Of a stretch of DNA of 64,000 bases, positions 46,797 through 57,448 are shown piece by piece; position 1 is the stretch's first letter; every line of letters begins with the position of its first letter. Origin of the DNA: Cadophora sp. MPI-SDFR-AT-0126. Taxonomy: Eukaryota > Ascomycota > Leotiomycetes > Helotiales > Ploettnerulaceae. The notes beneath the pieces were generated by a model. It ran no database searches. It was not told the origin of the DNA and saw only the letters and a list, made by a program, of their open reading frames with translations. The stretch lies in assembly GCA_020747065.1 (NCBI GenBank), contig JAGMVK010000026.1, forward strand, positions 1-64,000, read 5' to 3'. A program made the position numbers and the translations under genes.

Positions 46797-49325
46797 ATGA
46801 GTGCAGATCCTCAAGAAGTTCTGCTAGATGAGAGGGCCATCAAACGTCAGCGGGTAACCAAAGCATGCAACACCTGCCGTTCGAAGAAGAGCAAATGCGA
46901 TGGAAACCTTCCAAAGTGTGCAGCTTGCGTGACCTGCGGAAGTAAATGCGAATATTCGCCGCAGTCAAAGAGGAGAGGCCACCCGCCCGGACTTGTCCAG
47001 CAGCTGACGGGACAGAAGATCCTGGTTGAAATCGCCCTTGGACTATTACTATCTACTGTTCCGGGTATCGATAATGTAGTCTCTGGTATGCTTGAGAAAA
47101 GTTCGGAGAGCATGCGAGATGATAGCGAGCAGCTTCTCATGACCTGGAGGACGTCGAAGAGTCACAACCAACTTCACGGTATAGATGAGGGAATGGGGCA
47201 GGGGATTTCCGGCCTGCCGACACATCCGCATCCGCCGACGCAAGAATCGTCTGCAAACTTCAATTCACTACCTTTCAAACCGTACACTGCCGAGATGCAG
47301 TCTCCGAATCAACTCAACATTGCGGCAGACTCACAGCACCCAGTCACGTCGGGATCAGGCTCAAACGTATCGGATAGTTCCGCCTCCAAGGCTTCATCAT
47401 TCAGACCCAGTCATCCTCTAAGCCAGAATATCTGTTGGCCTCTAGACACCTCTTACAGGAACATTCAGCAGACGGCCGCGAAGGATGGCGAAAGCAACCA
47501 CGAAACAACCATATCTTATACTTCGACACTAGCCGCTTATCGCCGTGTGCAGGCAATGTCGGTGCGCCAACGAGCAGACATGAATCTTCTTGCGTTGAAC
47601 CATTCATTTTCTTCAAGTACACAGACTTATCCAGACGTCCCTCCCCAAGTCTCGGAGAATCTGGACCTGTATTTCACAAACGTCCACAGTACGTTGCCGA
47701 TGATAGACAAAATGGGTGCTTTACAATTCCTCCACAAACCACCAAGCACTGTCAAGCCAGGTGCTGTAACCACATCACCGAGGGAGATGAATGCGGTCTT
47801 GTGGCTTGCCTGCTCGTTAGGCGCGAGTTCTGCTAATCATGGCAACGAGACCGGTAAGATCTTCAGCGAAAGGCTTACAGCGGACTCTTATGCCTGTGCA
47901 CTGGCTTCACTTGGCAGAAATGATCCCAGTACCGTGCACAAGCTGGACAGGATGCAAATGTTGTTGCTTTTCTCTTTGAGCCTCATCAGCGGCTCATTAT
48001 GGACATGTGCTCGGGAAACCATGGCTCTTGCTCGTTGTCTGGCCTGCTCAGAAAAACAATTCAATGATCCACCCCATCAGACAGATTCTAGTGTGTTCCG
48101 CGACTCGGCGCGCAGAACATGGGCAGTGTACACCATGCTCGAAACACTTCTTGCTGGCCGCTTCGAAACTCAACCTCCGTTGTGTCCTCGTAAAGGGCAC
48201 ATGCTACTGGACATTGAAGAAGGGTGGGAAGAATGGGACAGCTGGGTTTCTCATAGTCCGCAGGTATCTCGGAAATCGCCCGCACGAATCACCTCTGTAT
48301 TCAATCAATTGCTCAGGCTCACCAGCACCTTCAATCGATATCTGACCACTATTTATTCGTGTTCTTCATCTAAGATGACCAACTCTTCTGTTTCGCACGT
48401 CTCCGGATTGGCTGAAGATTTGAATGCCAGGTTGAGCACTTGGGTGCAAGAACTTCCTCAGCATATCAGGATTGAGATGATCCTAACCAGTGCTGAGTTG
48501 AGATTGAAATCTCAGAACATACCAGCATTATACTTGCTGAATCTCAATATTGCCTACCACGTTTTTGCTTGCTTCTCTTTCCATGAAAGTCTCCAAGGCG
48601 CAGCTCCTGATTCTGTAGATAAAACCCGTCCACAAAGATACAAGGAGTCGCTGACACTGGTTGTTGAATTGATGGAGATGATGACGCAGGCTTACAATGA
48701 AGATTTCTGGCGTTCATTTTATGGTCTCTTCATTTATATTGCACAACTCCCATCAGTAACGACATCGGGCACCTCTGCGATCTCGACGATGAGCAAAGGC
48801 TATCGAGAAAGCATACAGCAGCTCTCGGCAAGATTCGACATGATTCTGATGGGTCTCATATCCAAGATGCCGCACGTCCGACAAGGTTATATCGAGGACA
48901 TCAACCGGTCTGAAACCCAATCAGAAGAGGCTGAGTTGCCCTCAGTGCAAGATTCTCGTCGACCATTCGGCCCCAATTCTTTTATTGACAACGATCTCAC
49001 AAACCCTCTCTCCTCCAGTGGAGCTGGATTTGATTTTCCCTTCAATGCATTAACAAATTACCCAAGGTCACCACCACCCTCCCAAAGGCTCGATCAATTG
49101 TCAAATTTCTACCTATAATCACTGACTTCCATCCTTAGTCACGACCCAGCGAATTTCATGGAGTTTATGGAAAAGTTGGGATGCATCCCGGATCAATTCA
49201 ATTACGGAAACATGCAACAAACGGAGACAGGACTTGGGTTAGACTTGGACAAAGAACAAAGATCCGACAGCCCCGATATGGAACAAATACTGAACACCTG
49301 GATCGCCGAAGCATCACAACACTAA
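46797..49325 (+). CDS. qutA: Quinate pathway activator, Zn2Cys6 transcription factor
   Basis: Exons 46797-49099 and 49139-49325 give 829 residues. The zinc cluster is at 24-51 (ACNTCRSKKSKCDGNLPKC, then CVTCGSKC) with one additional Cys. The linker SKRRGHPPGLVQQL resembles that of QutA/QA-1F. A Fungal_trans-type middle domain spans about 270-640. The last 39-bp intron (donor GTCAAA) restores frame into DPANFMEFMEKLGCIPDQ and LNTWIAEA, the conserved acidic tail of this group; without splicing the protein stops after a few residues. It activates the quinate genes when quinate removes the repressor. Its 3' end is only 64 bp from the convergent permease. Confidence 0.87.
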
Positions 49326-49389
49326 CTCTTTTGCTTGCCTACTCACAGGAATCTGAAAGGAGAGACACATTTTTTGGATGCCATCATCT

Positions 49390-51189
49390 TCATACCTCCG
49401 AGTGCTCGACGTGATCGTGTACCCCGTGCATCTTTTCTCGAACATCCTCTGCGATACCGTCCAAATGCGGCTGCTCGCTGCGCAGCGCCAGAATTCGTTC
49501 CACCTCTCGTCTCTTGTGTCGAGCCGACCCCTTTACAGCAAACATCAAGTCCATATCCTCTAGAGACAAGCCCGATGTCTCAGGAAGGAGGAACCATGAG
49601 AACCAGAAGCCGACGAACGCTGCAGCTGCGAAGAAAAAGAATGTTCCATATGTGATATTCGTCATCATGTATGGTGTGGAATAGACCACAATGAACTGTC
49701 CGAGCCATTGAGCACAAGTGGTGATGACAAGACATACCGAGCGAATGGTGATGGGGAAAATTTCGGCGCTGTGGCGATATTAGAATTTGTCAAGGCGTAG
49801 CATCACTGACGTGGGAAAGGAAAATGATAGCTCACCAGAATATCCATGCCACACTGTTCCAAGACATGCAGAAGCAAATGGCGAAGAAGTAGATCATCAC
49901 AATTGCAATATAAGCTCCAGCATCTCTGGCGGCAGTCCCACGGAAAGAACCTGAGACCTTCGTGAAAATGCCAAGGTACATCATAGCAACGAAAATGCCA
50001 GCAGCTCCAATTAGCAGCGGCTTTCGTCTGCCTGATCGATCAATGATCAATCCGATGAATATGCTAGTCGCGATGACCTTGACGATGCCGTAGATGCCGG
50101 TTGCGAGGAGGCTGACCCTTGTACCGGTGATTCCAAGGGAAGCGAAAATCGACGGGCTGTAGTAATTGATGGCATTTGCTCCAACCTATGCGATTTAGCT
50201 CGGGCCTTCTAAACATTTTTGTCATTTGAAGACTTACGAGATTCTGTAGTAACATGATAGCAACACCCAACAGGATGCGGGACCTGTTCTCAGCTGAAGC
50301 CATTTCCTGGAACATTCCCAAAATCCCGCCCCGACGATCAGGGGAGCGTAATTCCAGTTCATGTGCGATCTGATTCTCCACATTCTGCACCTCCCAAGCC
50401 AAATAAGGATGTGATTCAGGCACGTTACGAATTCTGGACAAGACCTTCAATGCTTCCTCGCGCCTTCCAGCCTTGATGAGCCACCGTGGACTTTCCGGCT
50501 GAAAGAGCATGGCAAGGACGAGCAGAGTCCCAGGTGCAAGTTGGAAGCCAAAGGGTATCTGCCATTGTCTGTCTTGGTCGTCCGGTTCATGTAGGCTGAC
50601 AGCGTAGTTGATCCAGAAGCCAACAACTTGGAACAGTTGCAACATAACTTCAAATATGCCAATCAGTCTTCCTCGGATCGCTGTTGGGGAGCACTCGGCA
50701 ATGTAGACTGGGACGATGAGTGAAGATGCTCCAACTCCTAGCCCTGTGAAAGCTCGACCGGCGTAGATGAGACCTAATGTGCCTGTTCAAGAAATAAGGA
50801 AGCTGAATATGCGGAGCACCTGGCGAAAGAGACACACCTGAAGACGCCAGTTGCAGAATGGCGCCCAGATTGAAAATGACACCACACATGATGAGTGTCC
50901 ATTTTCGACCCCATCGTTCCGTGCTGTAATAGCACAAGATAGCACCAAAAAAGCAGCCAGCTTGAAAGGTGCTCACGATGTTTGCTTTGAGTGAAGCCAA
51001 TACGCTTCCGGCTTGCTCGTTCAACCCAAAACGCTCTTTAAATGCGGGAAGGACGAGCGAACCTCCAATGAAGGCCGAATCGTAACCAAACATTGCCGAG
51101 CCCATAGAAGCGCAAGCTGCAAGGAAATAAACTCTCCAGTTGAATATCTCGGGAGGTGCTTCCATATTGGTAGTGGCTTGCTGTGGCAA
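49390..51189 (-). CDS. qutD: Quinate permease (MFS sugar porter family)
   Basis: Four exons (51189-50838, 50782-50238, 50185-49836, 49768-49390) give 541 residues with twelve membrane helices. Motifs: FGYDSAFIGGSLVLPAF after helix 1, TERWGRKWTL, VYIAECSPTAIRGRL, FQPESPRWLIKAGR, NAINYYSPSIFASLG (helix 7), DRSGRRKPLLIG and CFCMSWNSVAWIF with AEIFPITIR. The wording of these motifs, especially SWNSVAWIF and LPETSGLSLEDMD, is that of QutD/QA-Y quinate permeases. It imports quinate at the plasma membrane. Start at 51189 (a second Met at residue 9 is possible). Confidence 0.9.
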
Positions 51190-51624
51190 CTTTGAAAGAA
51201 GGTAAGGAGAGGAAAGGACAAGATGTAAACTCTTTCTTTGAAGGTCCTAGATCTGACTGCTGATTTTTGAAAGTAAAATTGGCTCTTATAACTTATTCAT
51301 TCATGCTGGCGTCTGAAGTCGGAAAGCGGATGATCGGTCGTGGGAGTTCTCGGGCGTATCAAACTCTGGGGTCCCCGCGTCCGGCCATGTACTTATCCTA
51401 GGTACGGCTTTAGGGAAATCAAAAAGGCCGGATAGCGGAAGCTTCATTTACGAGCAACGAGAAATTGAGAGCCCAGAAGCTGGTTGGATGGTAGTCAGAT
51501 ATTTTACAAATGAATCACAAAGCGAGTGGATTACAGCTGAGTGTATGTAAGTCAATGTCAAATTCAAATTCATTATATGTCGAATGTAGAGTATCATGGA
51601 ATATAATGATATATGACATTGGAC
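51190..51624. promoter_or_regulatory. qutD promoter / qutB 3' region
   Basis: 435 bp. Contains one near match to the quinate-activator operator at 51383-51398 (separate entry). Confidence 0.5.
51383..51398. promoter_or_regulatory. Near match to the QA-1F/QutA operator
   Basis: The Neurospora consensus is GGRTAARYRYTTATCC. The sequence GGCCATGTACTTATCC here matches 13 of 16 positions, with the right half perfect, about 195 bp upstream of the qutD start. Confidence 0.4.
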
Positions 51625-52620
51625 TCAAGCCAGACTTTCGGCAATCTCTCGAACTCTAACACCCATATTATCGACATCGATCCGATCACTGTACTCTTCA
51701 CCAGCCCATAACTTCCACTGCGCCCTCAGCTGCCAAGCCACAACCTCAGCACCATGACCCACAACCCACCCATACTTCGTTGCCAATGCAAGGTTTCTCG
51801 TCTGCCATGGACTGTAGCACATATCTAAGAAAACTCCTTGGGTGCCCTGAAGCAGAGTTGCAAAAGTGTCTCTTGCTTCCATCTCGGCTTGTGTGATAGG
51901 TTCGAAATCCGGGACTGTACCGACACCGTACAAAAGAGGGCCAATATCCGCCGCTTCTGCTGGAGAGCGAAGATGGATGAGCCCGGGAACAGAGAGCGAT
52001 GCACGCTGGTAGCCTTGTGTGATGTCCCTTTTCAGTGAGTTGAACTCGTTCACGTCCCGGTTAATGATGAAGATCGTTGAAGCGTTGAGCTCATTGCTCA
52101 GGGCGTGCACTGCTGCTCTTGCCGCTCCTCCAGCACCAATGATGAAACTTGATGCTTTGATGGCTCTTGATTCATGCTGCTCTACCAGGCCCTGTGATGC
52201 AGCCCCTTTCGAAAGTGAGAGGAGAGAATCTCGTACACCGATCCAGTCCGTATTGGTGCCCGTCAAAAGTCCGTCCTGAGACTTGTATACATTGTTGCAA
52301 GCCCCCAATAATTTTCCAACATCATCTATGCGATCCAGGTGCTGCATGATGTTTATTTTATGGGGAATCGTAACGATGGCGCCTCCGAAAGAAGGGTCGT
52401 GTGCTAGTCGGACGAAGTCGCTGAGATCTGGGTTGTCAAGAGCTAGGAGATACCAATTCAGCCCAATGCTGGCCGCGACTTCGTCGTGAATCTTGTTTGA
52501 CACAGCATGCGAGAGATTGGTTCCGACAAACAAGAGCTGCTTTCTTTCGCTGGGTAATTTTCCGTCTTTTGAGGCCATGATTGGCATGAACTGCAAGGTG
52601 GTAGAGCTGGAGTTAGTCAA
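51625..52620 (-). CDS. qutB: Quinate/shikimate dehydrogenase
   Basis: One exon, 331 residues. Substrate motif LSHAVSNKIHDE, catalytic Lys88 in VTIPHK, catalytic Asp125 in TGTNTDWIG and the NAD Rossmann motif GAGGAARAAVHAL are all present. The fungal catabolic enzyme (QutB/QA-3) oxidises quinate to 3-dehydroquinate and shikimate to 3-dehydroshikimate in the cytosol. Full-length for the family (about 320-330). The first residues (MTNSSSTTLQ) are not conserved-looking; Met12 or Met15 may be the real start. It shares a 374-bp divergent promoter with the RidA gene. Confidence 0.92.
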   Translation of the reverse strand: MTNSSSTTLQFMPIMASKDGKLPSERKQLLFVGTNLSHAVSNKIHDEVAASIGLNWYLLALDNPDLSDFVRLAHDPSFGGAIVTIPHKINIMQHLDRIDDVGKLLGACNNVYKSQDGLLTGTNTDWIGVRDSLLSLSKGAASQGLVEQHESRAIKASSFIIGAGGAARAAVHALSNELNASTIFIINRDVNEFNSLKRDITQGYQRASLSVPGLIHLRSPAEAADIGPLLYGVGTVPDFEPITQAEMEARDTFATLLQGTQGVFLDMCYSPWQTRNLALATKYGWVVGHGAEVVAWQLRAQWKLWAGEEYSDRIDVDNMGVRVREIAESLA

Positions 52621-52994
52621 TTAGGAGATGGATTTTGATAGGCAATTGCAAAGCAAGGAGGATGGATATATCTTTCTCTTGATGCCCTTCTGTGATTAGC
52701 TCATGGGTCAGTAAAGGTAAGCACTGAGCATGAGGGATGAAATGAATGTGCAGAAGACACAACGGGTCTGGTAGAATGCTTTCCGTATATCCGATGCCGA
52801 TATAATATCCGTCCCGCACTCGCATAAGCCTTTTTGCGGGTGTCGGACTTAACCATCAAGCCAGAAGTACCCATATTCATGCGTGCCACACCACAACTTA
52901 TATATAATAATAATTGCTTCTACTTGACTAACTGAAGCCATAATATTTCCATCGCCATAGGCTTCTAGAAATAATTCCATCTCGAAAAGTCAAC
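52621..52994. promoter_or_regulatory. Divergent promoter shared by qutB and the RidA gene
   Basis: 374 bp between two opposed starts. A TATA-rich stretch (TATATATAATAATAA) near 52899-52912 lies about 90 bp upstream of the RidA ATG. No full QutA operator is seen in it. Confidence 0.55.
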
Positions 52995-53550
52995 ATGTCT
53001 TCCGATATCCAAACAATCTTCTCCAAGGATGCCTTTAGCGCCCCCGCAAACTTCTGTAAACTTTGCCCAAGTATGACACCTAGAGAGACCTTTTACTGAT
53101 CATGCGGTACAAAGCGCACGCTCGAGTCTTTCATGGCATCATCTACAACTCAGGCCAAATTCCCCTGAATACAGAGGGGAGGATTGTCGGTACCACAATC
53201 GAGGAGCAAACAGCAAGTGTTCAACACTGGAGGAGTTACATTTATTGACATCCTTGCAGGAACAAGTGATCAGGAATCAAGCCGCAATATTGGAAGCGGC
53301 TGGCTCCAACCTTGGCCGAGTGCTGAGAATTAACGTCTACCTTGTGGAAAGTACCGACTATCAAGGCTTCAGTGAGACTTACAACAAGGTGAGTAATTTC
53401 CCAACCATTATGCTTCGGTGATCTTGTCAGAGTAACCATGTCGCTATGTAGTTGATCCCGGACCCAAAGCCTCCACGAGGTTGTATCTTTGTAAAGGCAC
53501 TGCCGGCTGGGTCGAAGATAGAGATTGATCTCGTTGCAGCGGCAGCATAA
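52995..53550 (+). CDS. RidA/YjgF/UK114 family protein
   Basis: Four exons (52995-53055, 53115-53218, 53260-53388, 53452-53550) give 130 residues, the standard size. Signature pieces: ANFSHARVF, IIYNSGQIPL, EEQTASEQVIRNQAAILEAAG and PPRGCIFVKALPAGSKIEID, including the conserved Arg before the last strand that holds the substrate carboxylate. The trimeric family hydrolyses reactive enamine/imine intermediates and some members act on pathway-specific substrates. Here it sits inside the quinate cluster and shares a promoter with qutB, which suggests a role or at least expression with quinate use. The donor of intron 2 (GTTCAA) was chosen to keep frame. Confidence 0.87.
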
Positions 53551-53955
53551 TTTTCTGATTGTATGTTGTGTAGTTCAGCAATAGATTAGCATGATCAAGT
53601 AGCATATAACTTATGCGTCACATTATAAATCCAGCCGGGTTCATTTTCCTGTCCTACGTGAATTTTGACGTTTTTAAAGTGAGGAGGACAAGTCATTATC
53701 CTCCACTGATGTGAAGATACGTGCGGTCCCATCCTTATGTATCGATACTTGTGTATCGATACCCACACTCTCCATCAAGCACGAGGTATGGAGTTGCACG
53801 ATTATATCGTTCTCACGAAACTCACTCGTGTGCCAATGACGAAGTGCAGAGCGTGACATTGTTGCCAGGAACAAATATTTTGGGCATTGTGCTATGAGAG
53901 ACGGTTCACTTCAAGCGACACTGAAGTGAAAAGACGGTAAATATGCAGTTGCCAG
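53551..53955. other. 3' intergenic between RidA gene and qutC
   Basis: 405 bp receiving convergent 3' ends. An imperfect inverted repeat (ATCGATAC/GTATCGAT) lies near 53744-53762, possibly a terminator-like hairpin. No gene. Confidence 0.45.
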
Positions 53956-54975
53956 TCAAGACCCCCAACCCATGACCTCGACAATCTTCTTCCACGACTC
54001 CATACCCCGCATCGCATGCTCGTTCGGACATTCAACCCTGGTATCTGCCATCGTTCGAGAGAAAAGCTCCATTGAAATCCAGCCACGATACCCCAGTCCA
54101 TCGGACCCTGTAATGGTTCTCAGGACTTCAACGACTGGAAGATAGCCGCCTTCTTCAAACGCAAATAATCTCGCACTCCTTGACCAACTCATTCGTGGTT
54201 TTTGGTCCTCCACGTGGAACGTATGGCCCTGCACCAGGGGAGTCCTCATTTTCTCGGCATCCACAACCTGAACATAGAAAACTTTCTCGGCACAAATGGT
54301 CTTCTTCATCCTTTCCAGCGACTCACGTAGTGCGGCATCCGCATCTCTGTCTGAGATCCTACCATCTGGACTCACAGGATCTGCCCATACTCGACCCGCG
54401 ATATTAAAGGTATCTAGACACATGCCAAAGTTTGGCCGGTCGACTCGCTCCACAACGGACCACACCCCCTCCCACGTGTCGAAAGTCTCGCCCCAGCAGA
54501 GATTCTCGTATGCAAAACGAATGACGGGCTCTTCTTTGAGACCCAAATCTGCAATGATTATCATATCCTCCACAATGGTGTCCAGGTCGGAGGTAACGCC
54601 CTCTGTCAGAAAGTTTGTTGGAATTTGAATTGTATCAGTGTGAAGAGCTTTTGCGATCTTGAACCATAATTTGAGCTTCGTGATACGCTTCGCATGTTCT
54701 TCGCGGTCGATCAATCCTTCGTAGTGCATGAAGGGCTGCAGGCAAATGATCTCAAGTCTCCTCTCGTCGGCGAGTTGCCGGATGTTTTCCGCGGCGGATA
54801 TCAGGTTCTCGTCATCTATTGTGCCGAACAACTGTTTGGTGTGATATTCTATGTCCTCGTAGAAAACTTCTATGCCTTCAAAGCCGTGCAGTTCCGCTTG
54901 GTCGAGTTTGGGAACCAGGTTGTGTAGCCAGGCACGTCCCAGAGACATGCTGGCAATGCTAGGCCGGTAAGTCAT
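53956..54975 (-). CDS. qutC: 3-dehydroshikimate dehydratase
   Basis: One exon, 339 residues, a xylose-isomerase-like TIM barrel. Start MTYRPSIASMSLGRAW, then GFEGIEVFYED, ICLQPFMHYEGL, AYENLCWGE, FGMCLDTFNIAG, FYVQVVDAE and YRGWISMELFSRTM contain the Glu/Asp/His/Glu metal ligands of this barrel. QutC/QA-4 converts 3-dehydroshikimate to protocatechuate in the cytosol, linking quinate use to the beta-ketoadipate path. Length agrees with fungal homologues of the short (single-domain) type. Confidence 0.92.
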   Translation of the reverse strand: MTYRPSIASMSLGRAWLHNLVPKLDQAELHGFEGIEVFYEDIEYHTKQLFGTIDDENLISAAENIRQLADERRLEIICLQPFMHYEGLIDREEHAKRITKLKLWFKIAKALHTDTIQIPTNFLTEGVTSDLDTIVEDMIIIADLGLKEEPVIRFAYENLCWGETFDTWEGVWSVVERVDRPNFGMCLDTFNIAGRVWADPVSPDGRISDRDADAALRESLERMKKTICAEKVFYVQVVDAEKMRTPLVQGHTFHVEDQKPRMSWSRSARLFAFEEGGYLPVVEVLRTITGSDGLGYRGWISMELFSRTMADTRVECPNEHAMRGMESWKKIVEVMGWGS

Positions 54976-55267
54976 CTATGATGATTTGGCAACTAATTTG
55001 TATTTGGTAATGATGGCTAAGACAGCCTGCTACGCTGGAAGTAGAAGTTTCGAGTTGTTAAATGTTGAGCTTCGTACAAATCGTGAGTTGGTATAGACAA
55101 TGCCACAGAGACTTGTATATATTGTGGTAACATACCTTACCCGGACGTATCTGATAGACCAACGAGCGGATGGAGTCGGATTGAGTGACAATCAATACCT
55201 TGCATTGCTCCTACTCCAATGGGAAGAATTACGGTCAAGATTCGTTCGATAACTAACTATACTCTCC

Positions 55268-55283
55268 GCGTATAGGCTTATCC
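55268..55283. promoter_or_regulatory. Near match to the QA-1F/QutA operator
   Basis: GCGTATAGGCTTATCC matches GGRTAARYRYTTATCC at 13 of 16 positions, right half perfect, about 295 bp upstream of the qutC start. Confidence 0.4.
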
Positions 55284-55677
55284 GAGCTTGCATCAAGCCC
55301 ATGTATGAGCTAACTCCCCGCGCTGGGCCCACTACCGGATACCGAACCTCCGTTTGCTCAAGCAGCTCCAGTAGAATACTGGAGATCGTGGTGTGAAGAG
55401 GAGACTACCCGGATGCGGCCCAAGGGGTTCTACGCAAGGTTATACGTACAGACCAATCGAGTATTGGGATGGGCAATTTGTTGCTGAAAGTTCTTTGCTA
55501 ATTCGTTATTACTACTCCAAAATATTTTCTTCCTCTCTCCTTCGAAATTTAGAGACGGCAAGTTAATTTTTTTCTAATCGTCATACAGTTGGTCTGTGAC
55601 TATCATGCGTTCGATATTCTGATTCTGCTTCGTTCGTCACTCTTACTGAATGAAAAGTCTCTTCTATTCTACAAACA

Positions 55678-55900
55678 TTATGTAGCCAACCTTCGCTGAC
55701 ATATCTTCTTGTTCTGCATAGACTCGTACACCAGACTATTCACTTTCCAATCTACAGCCGTCTTTATCAACTTTTCGGTCGCATGCGTTGTAGCCAGCGC
55801 CAGAACTTCAAACCCAGCCGCCTTCCCTGCCATGATTCCAGCCGGCGCATCTTCTACCGCCTACGCTTCTCCGTCCGGTCCAAGTAAAATTCCTGTTCAT
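55678..55900 (-). pseudogene. C-terminal fragment of a HAD-superfamily hydrolase
   Basis: The minus strand reads AVEDAPAGIMAGKAAGFEVL and ALATTHATEKLI, then VDWKVNSLVYES and a stop at 55680-55678. This is the C-terminal part (motif IV and after) of HAD phosphatases such as the glycerol-3-phosphatase/2-deoxyglucose-6-phosphatase group. A TAG lies directly before it at 55863-55861 and no N-terminal DxDGT motif is found upstream. That TAG could also be a 3' splice site of a lost last exon. A truncated relic is the simplest reading. Confidence 0.6.
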
Positions 55901-56387
55901 TGAATTTTATTGGATTCGGAGCGCAGGTCGATTATAGGAGATGAGAGTGGGGATCTTGATAGCCATCTACTTTTGAACATTTCTCTGTTGGATTTTGATT
56001 TTGCTTGTGATTCTAAATACTGCAGTTGGAGCCCGTATCCGGTCATGACTATTGCGCTTGATAGAGGTAGAGCTGATTGCAAGGATAATCGAAATTACAA
56101 TGGATGTGAGTGATAAGCCTCTTGTGTGGGAGTGCTGGAAAGTGGGTCGGGCTGGACGGGAGACTTTGATTAGATTGGAGATAGCTGAAATGATAGCTGT
56201 TGACAACTCTCTTGTGGGGGAGATGCTCAGGAATGCAGTTTTCCTTGGATACACACTCGTTAAAAGTAAGGACGCTGAGTTCTTCCCAAACATGTTCATT
56301 GGTATCAAACGCCTCCATACCCAAACGCCAAACTATCGCAAGTATCTAGCCCAGATGTATAGGCTTATATGAACTCCCTTCTGCTTT

Positions 56388-57448
56388 TTAAAATCCAAGC
56401 AAGACCTTCAGGAAAAGAGCCACAAGACAGACTGTGATAGCTCCGATGGCTCTATCCACCCAGACTGGTACGCCATCATTCGATACCCTCTGCGCTACTT
56501 GTACTCGGGCTGGATATGCATTCGCAACCGCTGCTCGTGGAGGATTCGGAAGTGTCACACCTGTCGGTCTTGGAGCCGTCTGTGCAGGTCTGGCAGGCGG
56601 ATATGTAGTCGTAGAGCTCGAAGCAGCAGGCGTATAATTTGAGTCTTCCGCGCCATCAAGACCAGTAGGACCAGTAGCCACGAAACCCTCCGCAAGTGCC
56701 GCCTCCGAATCGCTCATGCCCGAACTATTGCCGTCTATATCGTGACTCATCCTCTCCTGCTCCTTCCCCGCCCTTGCTTTCTCACCCATCTCATCCTTAT
56801 ACCCCATACTCAACTCCTTCGGCACCTCCACCTCCTCAACCTCCCCCTCCTCCTTCGCCGCCTCCTCCGCTTCCCTCATAATCTCCCCATTCGTCTTCGC
56901 ACACACACTACACTTCCAGCCAGGCGTACTCCTCGCTATCTTCTCCCTCTCACTCGCACTACACTCCATCCCGCCCAGCTGGCCCTTCACATCCGTCTCC
57001 ATGAAACTCCGCAGCGCAACCAGCGCCGTGCGGACCCCCCACGCCGGCATCCACGTCTCCTCGTGGTGGCCGCTGATGCTCAGACATATCTCGCGGTTCA
57101 CTTCGAAGCGCCCGCTGGGCGTGAGGAAGCGGAAGGAGGGTGGGCGGAGGGGGTATGTTGGAGGTAATACGATGCGTCCGTGGTAGATGCCCGAAGAGAA
57201 GGCGGAAGATGGGGGACCCCGGAGGGTGAAGTGCCAGTCGAAGAGGTCGGCGTCGGAGGCGGGGGCGGCGTGGAAGTCGGGGGATGGGGTGTTGGCTAGT
57301 TCTTGGGCTTCGCGGACTGAGAGGGTTGTACGTGTTAGCAGTTATTTGGTGGCATGTAAGGGATAGGATGGGATGTGGTGGGGAAGAAGGGAAGCTTACG
57401 GATGCGTTTTATGGTGGGGGATTTGGAGTTGAATTTTGGTGTTGCCAT
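56388..57448 (-). CDS. ER membrane-anchored ubiquitin-conjugating enzyme E2, UBE2J1/Ubc6 type
   Basis: Exons 57448-57400 and 57316-56388 give 325 residues. The UBC fold runs from SPTIKRILREAQELA to about residue 140; the catalytic Cys94 sits in NREICLSISGHHEETW, the J-class signature in place of the usual HPN. An acidic, low-complexity linker with Glu runs and Pro/Thr-rich parts follows, and a single C-terminal helix (AITVCLVALFLKVLLGF) tail-anchors it in the ER. The family passes ubiquitin to ER-associated degradation substrates. Wording is closer to UBE2J1 than to UBE2J2. Intron 57399-57317. Confidence 0.92.

Larger units (their letters stand above)
54976..56387. other. qutC promoter and a HAD relic; otherwise no gene
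   Basis: About 1.4 kb. Contains a TATA-like stretch near 55115, a candidate QutA operator (separate entry) and a decayed HAD gene end (separate entry). Overlapping short frames near 56050-56370 have no support. Confidence 0.45.

Noticed and set aside
51901..51916. GGTTCGAAATCC, similar to a tRNA B box
   Set aside because: Lies inside the qutB coding region, spacing is wrong by one base and no cloverleaf can be drawn.
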